A program made the translations under genes and the position numbers. A model generated the notes under the pieces. It searched no databases and was not told where the DNA came from. It worked only from the letters and a program-made list of their open reading frames with translations. From Ottowia massiliensis (GTDB lineage: Bacteria; Pseudomonadota; Gammaproteobacteria; Burkholderiales; Burkholderiaceae_C): 64,000 bases of DNA. This document shows positions 28,404 through 37,114 of this stretch, in pieces (the stretch's first letter is position 1; the number at the start of each line of letters is the position of its first letter). Where the stretch lies: the NCBI RefSeq assembly GCF_900240305.1, contig NZ_LT964854.1, forward strand, positions 806,001 to 870,000, read 5' to 3'.

Positions 28404-28490
28404 TCGCTACCGTATTCATAGCATGATGTCCTAGGGGAATGTGCGCAAAACGGCTTTTTCACCCGCCAGATTTGCTTCTGTTTTTGATGC
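28404..28490 (+). repeat. Family 1 dispersed repeat, copy 6
   Basis: It contains ATTCATAGCATGATGTCC, TAGGGGAATGTGCGC, AAAACGGCTTTTT and ATTTGCTTCTGTTTTTGATG. Read on the minus strand, it supplies the last 19 codons of the next gene. Confidence 0.88.
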
Positions 28491-29603
28491 CCTGCGGGGC
28501 GGGCGCGTGAGCCAGCACAGCAGCAAGGCGGCCGCTCCGGCCAGGCTGGGCAGCCAGGCCGGCAGCGTGGCCAGCCAGCGGGCGGCCAGGCGCAGGGCCT
28601 GGCCCTTGTAGGCCACCTTGGCGGCGCGGGCGCTGTATTTGGCAAAGCGCGCGGCGCCCATTTCGTTCAGCGCGCGCAGGCCCTGGCGGCCATAGGTGGC
28701 GGCCCTTTGCACGGCAGCCGGCCCCATGCGCTCGGTCAGCGCCAGGCTTTCGGCAAGCGGCGCGCCGGTGATGTCTTGCAGCACGGCAGCGCGCGCGCCG
28801 TGGGCGCGGGCCAGGCGCGCGGCGCGCGAGAGCGAGGCGGCGTCGGTGGTGGCGGCCAGCAGGCGCGCGCCGCCGGGCGTGGCGGCCAGCGCGCTAACGT
28901 CGGCCAGGGTGCCCTTCAAACCGGCCAGCTCGTGCGCCATTTCGCTCAGGCGGCGCTGCTGGCGCAGGCGCGCGGCGGCGCGCATGAGCATCTCACCCAG
29001 CCAGCCGGGCAGCGCGTTCGCGCGGCGCAGCCATTTGAGGGCCGACAGGCCGCTTTTGGCCGTGGCGGCGGCCGCGACGGCGGGCGCGGTGGCGCCGCCG
29101 GAGGGCGCGGCAGCGGCGGCTCCGCCCGCCTGCACCGCCGTGGCGGCCACGCCCAGGCTGGCCAGGGCGATGAGCACGGGGTCGGTTTCTTCGCCTTGCG
29201 CGTAGAGCCAGCCCTGCCGGGCGAGGTCGCGCAGGTCGCCAATCACCAGAAAGTCGCTGATGACGCCAGCGGCCTGGCCCACGGCTTCATCGCTTTGGCC
29301 GCTCCACACGCCTTCGGCGGCTTTGCCGGCCTGGTAGGCGAGGCTTTCGCGCCGGGCGGCGATTTCCCGCGCCAGATGCTGCGCCGCCGGATCGCCGCGC
29401 ACGTAGCCGTAGGCCATGAAGTAGTCGAGATACTGCGCGGCCTCGGCGTAGCGCTCTTGCGCCACCAGCTCGCGCGTGCGCGGCAGCGGGTCGGTGCGGG
29501 TGAGGGCCAGCACGGCAAGCTGTTCATGCACCGGCCCTTGCGTGAGCCACAGGGGCGCGCCCAGCAGGGCCAGGCTGATCAGGACGGCAAGAAGGCGGAG
29601 CAT
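28431..29603 (-). CDS. Conserved hypothetical membrane-associated protein (390 aa)
   Basis: I recognise the type from proteobacterial genomes but know no function. It starts at ATG 29603 (MLRLLAVLISLALLGAPLWL), giving a signal or anchor helix. A helical region with ERYAEAAQYLDYFMAYGYVRGD follows, then DFLVIGDLRDLARQGWLY, then an Ala- and Gly-rich hydrophobic segment (about 150-185). A second span lies near the end (LPSLAGAAALLLCWLT). The last 19 residues (ASKTEAN onward) come from family 1 repeat copy 6. No neighbour suggests a role. Confidence 0.7.
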   Translation of the reverse strand: MLRLLAVLISLALLGAPLWLTQGPVHEQLAVLALTRTDPLPRTRELVAQERYAEAAQYLDYFMAYGYVRGDPAAQHLAREIAARRESLAYQAGKAAEGVWSGQSDEAVGQAAGVISDFLVIGDLRDLARQGWLYAQGEETDPVLIALASLGVAATAVQAGGAAAAAPSGGATAPAVAAAATAKSGLSALKWLRRANALPGWLGEMLMRAAARLRQQRRLSEMAHELAGLKGTLADVSALAATPGGARLLAATTDAASLSRAARLARAHGARAAVLQDITGAPLAESLALTERMGPAAVQRAATYGRQGLRALNEMGAARFAKYSARAAKVAYKGQALRLAARWLATLPAWLPSLAGAAALLLCWLTRPPRRASKTEANLAGEKAVLRTFP

Positions 29604-29630
29604 GGCGCAAGAGGGCAAAGCGTCAGATTC

Positions 29631-29720
29631 TTGCTATTCGGTTCATGGCATGCAGTCCTGGTGGACATTGCGAAAACAGGCTTTTCAGACCCCTTGAATT
29701 CGCTCCTGTTTTTGAATGCC
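29631..29720 (+). repeat. Family 1 dispersed repeat, copy 7
   Basis: A diverged copy: TTCATGGCATGCAGTCC, TGGTGGACATTGCG, AAAACAGGCTTTT, then GAATTCGCTCCTGTTTTTGA. It lies between the hypothetical membrane gene and cyaY. Confidence 0.82.
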
Positions 29721-29748
29721 GCGCGGCAGCCGGTTTCAGGCAGCGGAT

Positions 29749-30078
29749 TCAGGCCGTGAACGCCAGCGGGCGGCCCGCGCAGTCGCTGGCAAGGGTGGAG
29801 AGATCGGCAAAGAAGTCGTTGCCGGTTTTGGTGTCGTGCCAGATGCCGTCTGCCCAGCGGTAGTGGAAGCCGCCAGCGCGCGCGGCCATCCAGATTTCGT
29901 GCAAGGGGCGTTGCAGGTTGATGACGAGCTGGCTGCCGTTGGCGAAGGTGAGCGTCATCAGGCCGCCCGCGCGCTGGTTGTCGATGTCGGCGTCGGTGTC
30001 TTCGTTGAGGGCGTCGCACTGCTCCTCAACACGGCGCAAAAGGGCTTCTGCCAAATCAAGGTATTCAATGTCGGTCAT
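29749..30078 (-). CDS. cyaY: Iron-sulfur cluster assembly protein CyaY (frataxin)
   Basis: Bacterial frataxin binds iron and tunes the IscS desulfurase. I start it at ATG 30078 (MTDIEYLDLAEALLRRVEEQ), the standard CyaY opening, giving 109 residues. The acidic first helix and strand (CDALNEDTDADIDNQ), the central strand GSQLVINLQRPLHEIWMA, and GGFHYRWADGIWHDTKTG are all typical. It is divergent from lptM-lysA, with starts only 15 bases apart, a common gene order in beta-proteobacteria. Confidence 0.95.
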   Translation of the reverse strand: MTDIEYLDLAEALLRRVEEQCDALNEDTDADIDNQRAGGLMTLTFANGSQLVINLQRPLHEIWMAARAGGFHYRWADGIWHDTKTGNDFFADLSTLASDCAGRPLAFTA

Positions 30079-30092
30079 TACAATCATTTTTC

Positions 30093-30373
30093 ATGAAGCA
30101 GCACGCGAATATTTTATTAATCCCGTTAATCCGCCCGATTAATCGCATATTTGCGGCTTGCGCGGCGGTTGGGCTGGCCGGCGCTTTGGCGGGCTGCGGC
30201 CAGCGCGGGCCGCTGTATTTGCCCGACACGCCGGCTGCCCGCCAGCGGGCCACGCTGCCCGAGACGCTCTGGCCTGCGGGCCATGAAGCGGCGGAACCCG
30301 CTGCCGAACCTGCCGCTGAACCTGCCGCTGAATCTGCACGCCCGGCCCTGCCGCAACCTGATTTTTCTGCCCC

Positions 30374-30377
<4 letters not shown>
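30093..30377 (+). CDS. lptM: LPS translocon maturation chaperone LptM (YifL-like lipoprotein)
   Basis: LptM is a small outer-membrane lipoprotein that helps LptD form its correct disulfides. The 94-residue product has a signal, the lipobox LAGC and the diagnostic motif GCGQRGPLYLP directly after the lipidated Cys. The rest is an AEPA-type Ala-Glu-Pro repeat (about residues 66-80), which comes from a short tandem repeat in the DNA. Its stop overlaps the lysA start (ATGA at 30374-30377). Confidence 0.88.
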
Positions 30378-31654
<1,277 letters not shown>

Positions 31655-31794
31655 AAGCCTGATCGGAAAACAGGCTCCGGAAAAGGCGCGCCCGCCGCCA
31701 GGGCCGGAGGCGGGACAGGGAGCGAGACAGGGAGCGCGCCGGAAACAGGCCAGGCGCAGGCGGCAGGCGCGAAGGGCTGAAGCAAGGCGTTTTC

Positions 31795-31880
31795 GCTCCT
31801 TTATCCGTAGCAATGGGTCCTAGTGGAACGAGCGCAAAACGGTATTTCGGCCTCTTGAATTTGCTCCTGTTTCTGATGCA
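31795..31880 (+). repeat. Family 1 dispersed repeat, copy 8
   Basis: GCTCCTTTATCCGTAGCAAT, GGGTCCTAGTGGAAC, GCGCAAAACGGTATTT, then GAATTTGCTCCTGTTTCTGA. It lies between convergent lysA and the acyl-CoA dehydrogenase gene. Confidence 0.88.
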
Positions 31881-31943
31881 ATCCGGCAGGCGCTGCTCCC
31901 GCTGCCAGCGCCTGGCGCTTGCGGGCGGGCCGCAAGCCGCTTT

Positions 31944-33071
31944 CTACAGCGCGCGGCTGATGATGATTTTTTGCACGTCGCTGGTGCCTTCGTAGATTTG
32001 GCACACGCGCACGTCGCGGTAGATGCGCTCGACGGGAAAGTCTGCCGTCACGCCGTAGCCGCCCAGGGTCTGGATGGCGGTGGAGCACACGTGTTCTGCC
32101 GCTTCGCTGGCAAAGAGCTTGGCCATGGCAGCTTCTTTCAGGCAGGGCTGGCCTGCGTCGCGCAGGGCGGCGGCGTGCCAGATGAGCTGGCGGGCCGCTT
32201 CCAGGCGCGTGGCGCAGTCAGCCAGGCGGAAGGCCACGGCCTGGTGCTCGAAGATGGGCACGCCGAAGGCTTCGCGCTCCTTGGCGTAGCGGATGGCGAA
32301 CTCCAGCGCGCTGCGCGCCATGCCCACGCTTTGCGAGGCGATGCCGATGCGCCCGCCTTCAAGGGCGGACAGGGCGATCTTGTAGCCCTCGCCTTCTTCG
32401 CCAATGCGGTTCTGGCCGGGAATGCGGCAGTCTTGCAGCAGGATTTGCGCGGTGTCGCTGCTGTGCTGGCCCAGCTTGCGCTCCAGGCCAGCCACTTTCC
32501 AGCCCGGGTTGCTGGTGGGCACGATGAAGGCGCTCAGGCCCTTTTTGCCTGCGTTTTTGTCGGTGACGGCGATGACGATGGCGGCCTGGCCGTTCTGGCC
32601 GCTGGTGATGAATTGCTTGACGCCGTTGAGCGCGTATTCGCCGCCTTCGCGCGTGGCGGTGGTGCGCACGGCCGATGCGTCGCTGCCCGCGTGCGGCTCG
32701 GTCAGGCAGAAAGCGCCCAGGATGTCGCCGCGCGCGGCGGGAACCAGCCATTGCTGTTTTTGCGCCTGTGTGCCGTATTTCATGAGGATGGCGTTGTAGG
32801 GGCAGTTGGTCACGCTGATGGCGGTGCTGGTGCCGCCGTCGCCTGCGGCGATTTCTTCGAGCACGAGCGAGAGCGTCAGGTAGTCCAGCCCCGCGCCGCC
32901 GTACTCTTCGGGCACGCAGATGCCGTAGCAGCCCAGCGCGGCCAGGCCCTTGTGGGCCTGCCGGGGAAAGGTGTGATCGCGGTCCCACTGGGCGGCATGG
33001 GGCCAGAGTTCTTCCTGCGCGAAGGCGCGCACGGCGTCGCGGATCATTTTCTGGTCTTGCGTCAGCAGCAT
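31944..33071 (-). CDS. Acyl-CoA dehydrogenase
   Basis: This FAD enzyme oxidises an acyl-CoA to its 2-enoyl form and passes electrons to ETF. The 375 residues start MLLTQDQKMIRDAVRAFAQE, with AGGAG upstream. The family signatures are GAFCLTEPHAGSDASAV (FAD and substrate binding, about 125), the QTLGGYGVTADFPVERIYRD segment near the end (split at 330-349), and the catalytic Glu in IYEGTSDVQKIIISRAL. Substrate chain length cannot be told. It has no fatty-acid neighbours here. Confidence 0.95.
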   Translation of the reverse strand: MLLTQDQKMIRDAVRAFAQEELWPHAAQWDRDHTFPRQAHKGLAALGCYGICVPEEYGGAGLDYLTLSLVLEEIAAGDGGTSTAISVTNCPYNAILMKYGTQAQKQQWLVPAARGDILGAFCLTEPHAGSDASAVRTTATREGGEYALNGVKQFITSGQNGQAAIVIAVTDKNAGKKGLSAFIVPTSNPGWKVAGLERKLGQHSSDTAQILLQDCRIPGQNRIGEEGEGYKIALSALEGGRIGIASQSVGMARSALEFAIRYAKEREAFGVPIFEHQAVAFRLADCATRLEAARQLIWHAAALRDAGQPCLKEAAMAKLFASEAAEHVCSTAIQTLGGYGVTADFPVERIYRDVRVCQIYEGTSDVQKIIISRAL

Positions 33072-33248
33072 GGCTGGTCTCCTGGGTTGGTTGGGGGAAG
33101 GCGTTTTTTATGGGCGGCGCGCGCGCCTGGCAATGCCTGCAAACCCTGCCTTCGCGCCTACCATCAGGGCCGCATGCCGCACGCTTGCGCAGTGATCGCG
33201 CAGCGCTTGCGTGTCCGCGCATTCGAGAACTTGAGGAGAGTCCGGAAA

Positions 33249-34553
33249 ATGAGCTTGTTTCAATGGCAGCCGCGCCCCATGCAAGCGCTGCAAGGCGGCG
33301 GCGTGATTGCGCCCGATGAGCGCCTGCCCTGGCCGCAGACGGCGGCAATGGGGGTGCAGCACGTAATCGCCATGTTCGGCGCAACGGTGCTGGCGCCCAT
33401 CCTCATGGGTTTTGACCCGAACGTCGCCATTCTCATGAGCGGCATGGGCACGCTGCTGTTCTACCTGGTCACGGGCGGGCGGGTGCCGAGCTATCTGGGT
33501 TCGTCATTTGCCTTCATCGGCGTGGTGATTGCGGCCACGGGCTACGGCGGGCAGGGGCCGAATGCGCAGATGGCCGTGGCGCTGGGCGGCATCATGGCCT
33601 GCGGCGTCATTTACATGCTGCTGGGCGCGCTGGTGCAGGCCGTGGGCGCAGGCTGGATCGAGCGGCTGATGCCGCCGGTGGTCACCGGCTCGGTGGTGGC
33701 CGTGATCGGCCTGAACCTGGCGCGCGTGCCCATCAAGAACATGGCGCCCACGCCGTTTGACGCCTGGATGCAGGCGGCCACTTTCCTGTGCGTGGCGCTC
33801 ATTGCGGTGTTTGCGCGCGGCATGCTCCAGCGCCTGCTCATCCTGGCCGGGCTGCTGGCGGCCACGGCGCTGTATGCCGTGCTGACCAACGGGCTGGGGC
33901 TGGGCGCGCCCATAGACACATCGGGCATCGCCGCCGCGCCCTGGCTGGGGCTGCCCCGGCTGGCAGCGCCAGCGTTTGACCCCAACGCCATCGCCCTCAT
34001 CGCGCCGGTGGCGCTCATTCTGGTGGTGGAAAACCTGGGCCACCTCAAGGCCGTGGCGGCCATGACGGGCCGCAGCATGGACGCCCACATGGGCCGCGCC
34101 TTCATGGGCGACGGGCTGGCCACCATCCTCAGCGCCGCGTCAGGCGGCACGGGCGTGACCACGTATGCCGAAAACATTGGCGTGATGGCCGCCACGCGCA
34201 TCTATTCCACCGCCGTGTTCGTCGTGGCCGCATGCATGGCGCTGCTGCTGGGGTTTTCGCCCAAGTTCGGCGCGCTCATTCAGGCCATTCCGCCTGCGGT
34301 GATGGGCGGCGTTTCCATCGTGGTGTTTGGCCTCATCACGGTGGCCGGGGCGCGCATCTGGGTGGAAAACAAGGTGAATTTCGCCGACAGCGCCAATTTG
34401 CTGACGGCGGCCATCACGCTGGTGCTGGGCACGGGCGATTTCACGCTGGGTTTTGGCCGCTTCGAGCTGGGCGGCATTGGCACGGCCACTTTCGGCGCGA
34501 TCTTGCTGCACGCGCTGCTGCGCCGGGGGCGGCGCGGCCTGACGGCCAGGTAA
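33249..34553 (+). CDS. Uracil/xanthine permease (NCS2 family, UraA/RutG-like)
   Basis: This is a nucleobase:cation symporter with about 14 membrane segments. I start it at ATG 33249 (MSLFQWQPRPMQALQGGGVI). The frame stays open far upstream only because it runs antisense to the acyl-CoA dehydrogenase gene. The 434-residue product has QHVIAMFGATVLAPILMGF, PSYLGSSFAFIGVV, ALILVVENLGHLKAVA with the family's substrate-binding Glu, and SGGTGVTTYAENIGVMAATR, the NCS2 signature with a second Glu. It ends at a terminator shared with rpmE2. Confidence 0.95.
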   Translation: MSLFQWQPRPMQALQGGGVIAPDERLPWPQTAAMGVQHVIAMFGATVLAPILMGFDPNVAILMSGMGTLLFYLVTGGRVPSYLGSSFAFIGVVIAATGYGGQGPNAQMAVALGGIMACGVIYMLLGALVQAVGAGWIERLMPPVVTGSVVAVIGLNLARVPIKNMAPTPFDAWMQAATFLCVALIAVFARGMLQRLLILAGLLAATALYAVLTNGLGLGAPIDTSGIAAAPWLGLPRLAAPAFDPNAIALIAPVALILVVENLGHLKAVAAMTGRSMDAHMGRAFMGDGLATILSAASGGTGVTTYAENIGVMAATRIYSTAVFVVAACMALLLGFSPKFGALIQAIPPAVMGGVSIVVFGLITVAGARIWVENKVNFADSANLLTAAITLVLGTGDFTLGFGRFELGGIGTATFGAILLHALLRRGRRGLTAR

Positions 34554-34596
34554 GAGGGCGTGTGCGGCGGCAAACCGCCGTCCGCGCGCGAGCAAC

Positions 34597-34625
34597 AAAA
34601 AAGGCAGCGCGAGGCTGCCTTTTTT
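34597..34625. terminator. Bidirectional terminator between the permease gene and rpmE2
   Basis: AAAAAAGGCAGC pairs with GCTGCCTTTTTT across the loop GCGAG, giving a T run in both directions between two convergent genes. Confidence 0.95.
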
Positions 34626-34657
34626 GCGGAGATTCGCGGAAAGAGCGCGTCCGCTTT

Positions 34658-34912
34658 TCAGCGGGCCACCTTGCCGTAGCGGTTGCGGAATTTCTCGACG
34701 CGCCCGCCCATGTTGTCCACCGACTTTTGCGTGCCGGTGTAGAAGGGATGCGATTCGCTGGAAGTGTCGAGCTTGAACAGGGGCAGTTCGCGGCCATCGT
34801 CCATCTTCACGGTTTCCTTGGTGTTCACGCAGGAGCGGGTGACGAATTTGAAGCCGTTGGACAGGTCCACGAAGCAGACTTCGCGGTATTCGGGGTGGAT
34901 GCCTTCGCGCAT
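34658..34912 (-). CDS. rpmE2: 50S ribosomal protein L31 type B
   Basis: The 84-residue product starts MREGIHPEYREVCFVDLSNG at ATG 34912; the open frame upstream is not part of the family. It contains FKFVTRSCVNT and ends SHPFYTGTQKSVDNMGGRVEKF, as in type B L31. The CxxC zinc pair of type A is absent. This form often replaces the zinc-binding one under zinc limitation, but no Zur site is evident here. Confidence 0.95.
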   Translation of the reverse strand: MREGIHPEYREVCFVDLSNGFKFVTRSCVNTKETVKMDDGRELPLFKLDTSSESHPFYTGTQKSVDNMGGRVEKFRNRYGKVAR

Positions 34913-35018
34913 GGATGTTTCCTTTGGGCTGATGCGGCAGCCACGCTGGCCCATCCAGCGCACTTGCCGCGAAAAAACGGGGGATTCTAGGGTTTTGGGG
35001 CTGTCTGGCAAGCCGCTT

Positions 35019-35102
35019 CTGAAAAAGAAGCAAATTCAGGGCCGCCTGAATGCGCTTTCCCGCAATGAATACGGGGACGTTTTGCTATGAATCAAGGAGC
35101 TA
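35019..35102 (-). repeat. Family 1 dispersed repeat, copy 9
   Basis: In minus orientation: GCTCCTTGATTCATAGCAAA, ACGTCCCCGTATTC, GCGGGAAAGCGCATTC, and AATTTGCTTCTTTTTCAG. A diverged copy between rpmE2 and rho. Confidence 0.78.
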
Positions 35103-35120
35103 ATCTGACCGGGCGGGGCG

Positions 35121-36386
35121 TTAGCCGCCCCGGCGCATCATGTCGAAGAACTCGACATTGGTTTTGGTGGCCTTCATGCTCTTGATGATCATCTCCATAG
35201 CCTCGATTTCGTCCATGTTGTACATGAACTGGCGCAGGATGCGGGTTTTTTGCAGCACGTCAGGCGACAGCAGCAGCTCTTCGCGGCGGGTGCCGCTGCG
35301 GTTGAGCTGGATGCTGGGGAACACGCGCTTTTCATAGAGGCGCCGGTCCAGATGGATTTCACTGTTGCCGGTGCCCTTGAACTCTTCAAAAATGACTTCG
35401 TCCATGCGGCTGCCGGTGTCGATCAGCGCGGTGGCGATGATGGTGAGCGAGCCGCCTTCTTCCACGTTGCGCGCCGCGCCCAGAAAGCGCTTGGGGCGGT
35501 GCAGCGCGTTGGCGTCCACGCCGCCGGTGAGCACTTTGCCGCTGGAGGGCACCACGTTGTTGTAGGCGCGGGCCAGGCGGGTGATGGAGTCCAGCAGGAT
35601 GACCACGTCTTTTTTCAGCTCGACCAGGCGTTTGGCGCGCTCGATCACCATTTCGGCCACGTGCACGTGGCGCGAGGCCGGTTCGTCAAACGTGGAGGCG
35701 ATGACTTCGGCCTTGACGGAGCGCTGCATGTCCGTGACTTCTTCGGGGCGCTCGTCCACCAGCAGCACCATCATGTGGCTGTCGGGGTAGTTGGTGCTGA
35801 TGGCGTGGGCGATGGTTTGCATCATCACCGTTTTGCCGCTCTTGGGCGGAGCCACGATGAGGGCGCGCTGGCCTTTGCCGATGGGGGCGATCACGTCGAT
35901 GATGCGGCCCGTGATGTTTTCCTCGCCCTTGAAGTTGTCGCGCTCCAGCCGCATCAGCTCCTTCGGAAAGAGCGGCGTGAGGTTCTCGAACATGATCTTG
36001 TGCTTGTTCTGCTCGGGCGGCAGGCCATTGACCTTGTCGAGCTTGGTCAGCGCGAAATAGCGTTCGCCGTCCTTGGGGATGCGCACCTCGCCTTCGATCA
36101 TGTCGCCCGTGTGCAGGTTGAAGCGGCGCACCTGGCTGGGGCTGATGTAGATGTCGTCCGTGCTGGCGGTGTAGCTGGTGTCGGGGCTGCGCAGAAAGCC
36201 GAAGCCGTCGGGCAGGATTTCCAGCACGCCGTCGGCAAAAACCTGCTCGCCGGCGCGGGCGCGCTTTTTGATGATGGCGAACATCAGCTCCTGCTTGCGC
36301 ATGCGGCCGGTGTTTTCGATTTCCAGTGCCTCGGCCTGCTTGAGCACTTCGGAGACGTGCAGGGCCTTGAGTTCGTTCAGGTGCAT
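35121..36386 (-). CDS. rho: Transcription termination factor Rho
   Basis: Rho is the hexameric RNA helicase that ends many transcripts. The 421 residues start MHLNELKALHVSEVLKQAEA. They include the primary RNA-binding motif DGFGFLRS (60-67), Walker A PPKSGKTVMM (about 178), the Q-loop and R-loop segments (SSGKVLTGGVDANALHRPKR) and the C-terminal NVEFFDMMRRGG. All are intact. It lies downstream of trxA on the same strand, with a terminator between them. Confidence 0.98.
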   Translation of the reverse strand: MHLNELKALHVSEVLKQAEALEIENTGRMRKQELMFAIIKKRARAGEQVFADGVLEILPDGFGFLRSPDTSYTASTDDIYISPSQVRRFNLHTGDMIEGEVRIPKDGERYFALTKLDKVNGLPPEQNKHKIMFENLTPLFPKELMRLERDNFKGEENITGRIIDVIAPIGKGQRALIVAPPKSGKTVMMQTIAHAISTNYPDSHMMVLLVDERPEEVTDMQRSVKAEVIASTFDEPASRHVHVAEMVIERAKRLVELKKDVVILLDSITRLARAYNNVVPSSGKVLTGGVDANALHRPKRFLGAARNVEEGGSLTIIATALIDTGSRMDEVIFEEFKGTGNSEIHLDRRLYEKRVFPSIQLNRSGTRREELLLSPDVLQKTRILRQFMYNMDEIEAMEMIIKSMKATKTNVEFFDMMRRGG

Positions 36387-36630
36387 GGAACCAGTCTGGC
36401 AGTGATTTCAGCCCGCAAGGCAGGCTGCGTGGGTTGCAAAAGAAGAAAGGGAAAGGGCGCGGCGCAATGGCGCGGGGAAAGGGCTGCGCAAACCTGAACC
36501 GGTTGCGGCCCTGGCTCCAGTGGCGGCAGGCGTTGCTGGCCTGCTTTTGCCGCTTGCGGCGCGCAAGAAGCGCGCGGCGCGCCAGCCAGGCGCCTGGCTG
36601 GCAAGGGGCGGATTATTGCAGGAAAACCCA
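36387..36630. other. Non-coding spacer upstream of rho
   Basis: The gap between rho and the trxA terminator holds no gene I can support. It is the probable rho leader and promoter region; a long leader would fit the known autoregulation of rho, but I see no defined signal. Confidence 0.4.
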
Positions 36631-36668
36631 AAAGAAAAAGGCATGCGCCGCAACGGGCCGCATGCCTT
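36631..36668 (-). terminator. Rho-independent terminator of trxA
   Basis: AAGGCATGCG (36638-36647) pairs with CGCATGCCTT (36659-36668). On the minus strand the hairpin is followed by TTTTTCTTTT. It lies 28 bases past the trxA stop. Confidence 0.9.
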
Positions 36669-36695
36669 CTGGAGGTGGCGCAAAAGCGCCAAGAG

Positions 36696-37025
36696 TCAGA
36701 CGTGCTGATCCACCAGCGCCGTCATCTGCGCCTTGGTCATGGCGCCGACTTTGGTGGCGGCCAGCTGGCCGTTTTTGAAGACCATGAGTGTGGGAATGCC
36801 GCGAATGCCAAAACGCGCGGGCGTGGCGGTGTTTTCGTCGATGTTCATCTTCACGATCTGCAACTTGCCTTCGTAGGCGGCGGCCAGTTCGTCCAGCGCG
36901 GGGGCGATGGACCGGCACGGGCCGCACCATTCAGCCCAGAAGTCCAGCAGCACGGGCTTGTCGGACTGGAGAACGTCGGCTTCAAACGAGGCGTCGCTGG
37001 TGTGCTTGATGAGTGCGCTTGCCAT
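36696..37025 (-). CDS. trxA: Thioredoxin 1
   Basis: This is the general cytoplasmic disulfide reductase. The 109 residues start MASALIKHTSDASFEADVLQ and contain the active site WAEWCGPCRSIAP and the cis-proline in GIRGIPTLMVFKNG. It is terminated by its own hairpin before rho and is divergent from the nuclease gene, whose ATG is 89 bases away. Confidence 0.97.
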   Translation of the reverse strand: MASALIKHTSDASFEADVLQSDKPVLLDFWAEWCGPCRSIAPALDELAAAYEGKLQIVKMNIDENTATPARFGIRGIPTLMVFKNGQLAATKVGAMTKAQMTALVDQHV

Positions 37026-37114
37026 GAGAAAAGGCTCCTGTGTAACGATAAAGTCATTCTATTTTTGCAGAAACTTTCACGGCCCGTCTGCGGCCTCTTG
37101 CACAGCTCCTTGCC

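Noticed and set aside
31971..33248. Long open frame running into the uracil permease gene
   Set aside because: It is antisense to the acyl-CoA dehydrogenase gene and stays open only because of high GC. The permease starts at 33249.
35250..36497. 415-codon plus-strand frame opposite rho
   Set aside because: Antisense shadow of rho; composition is biased to His, Val and Ala and no motif is present.
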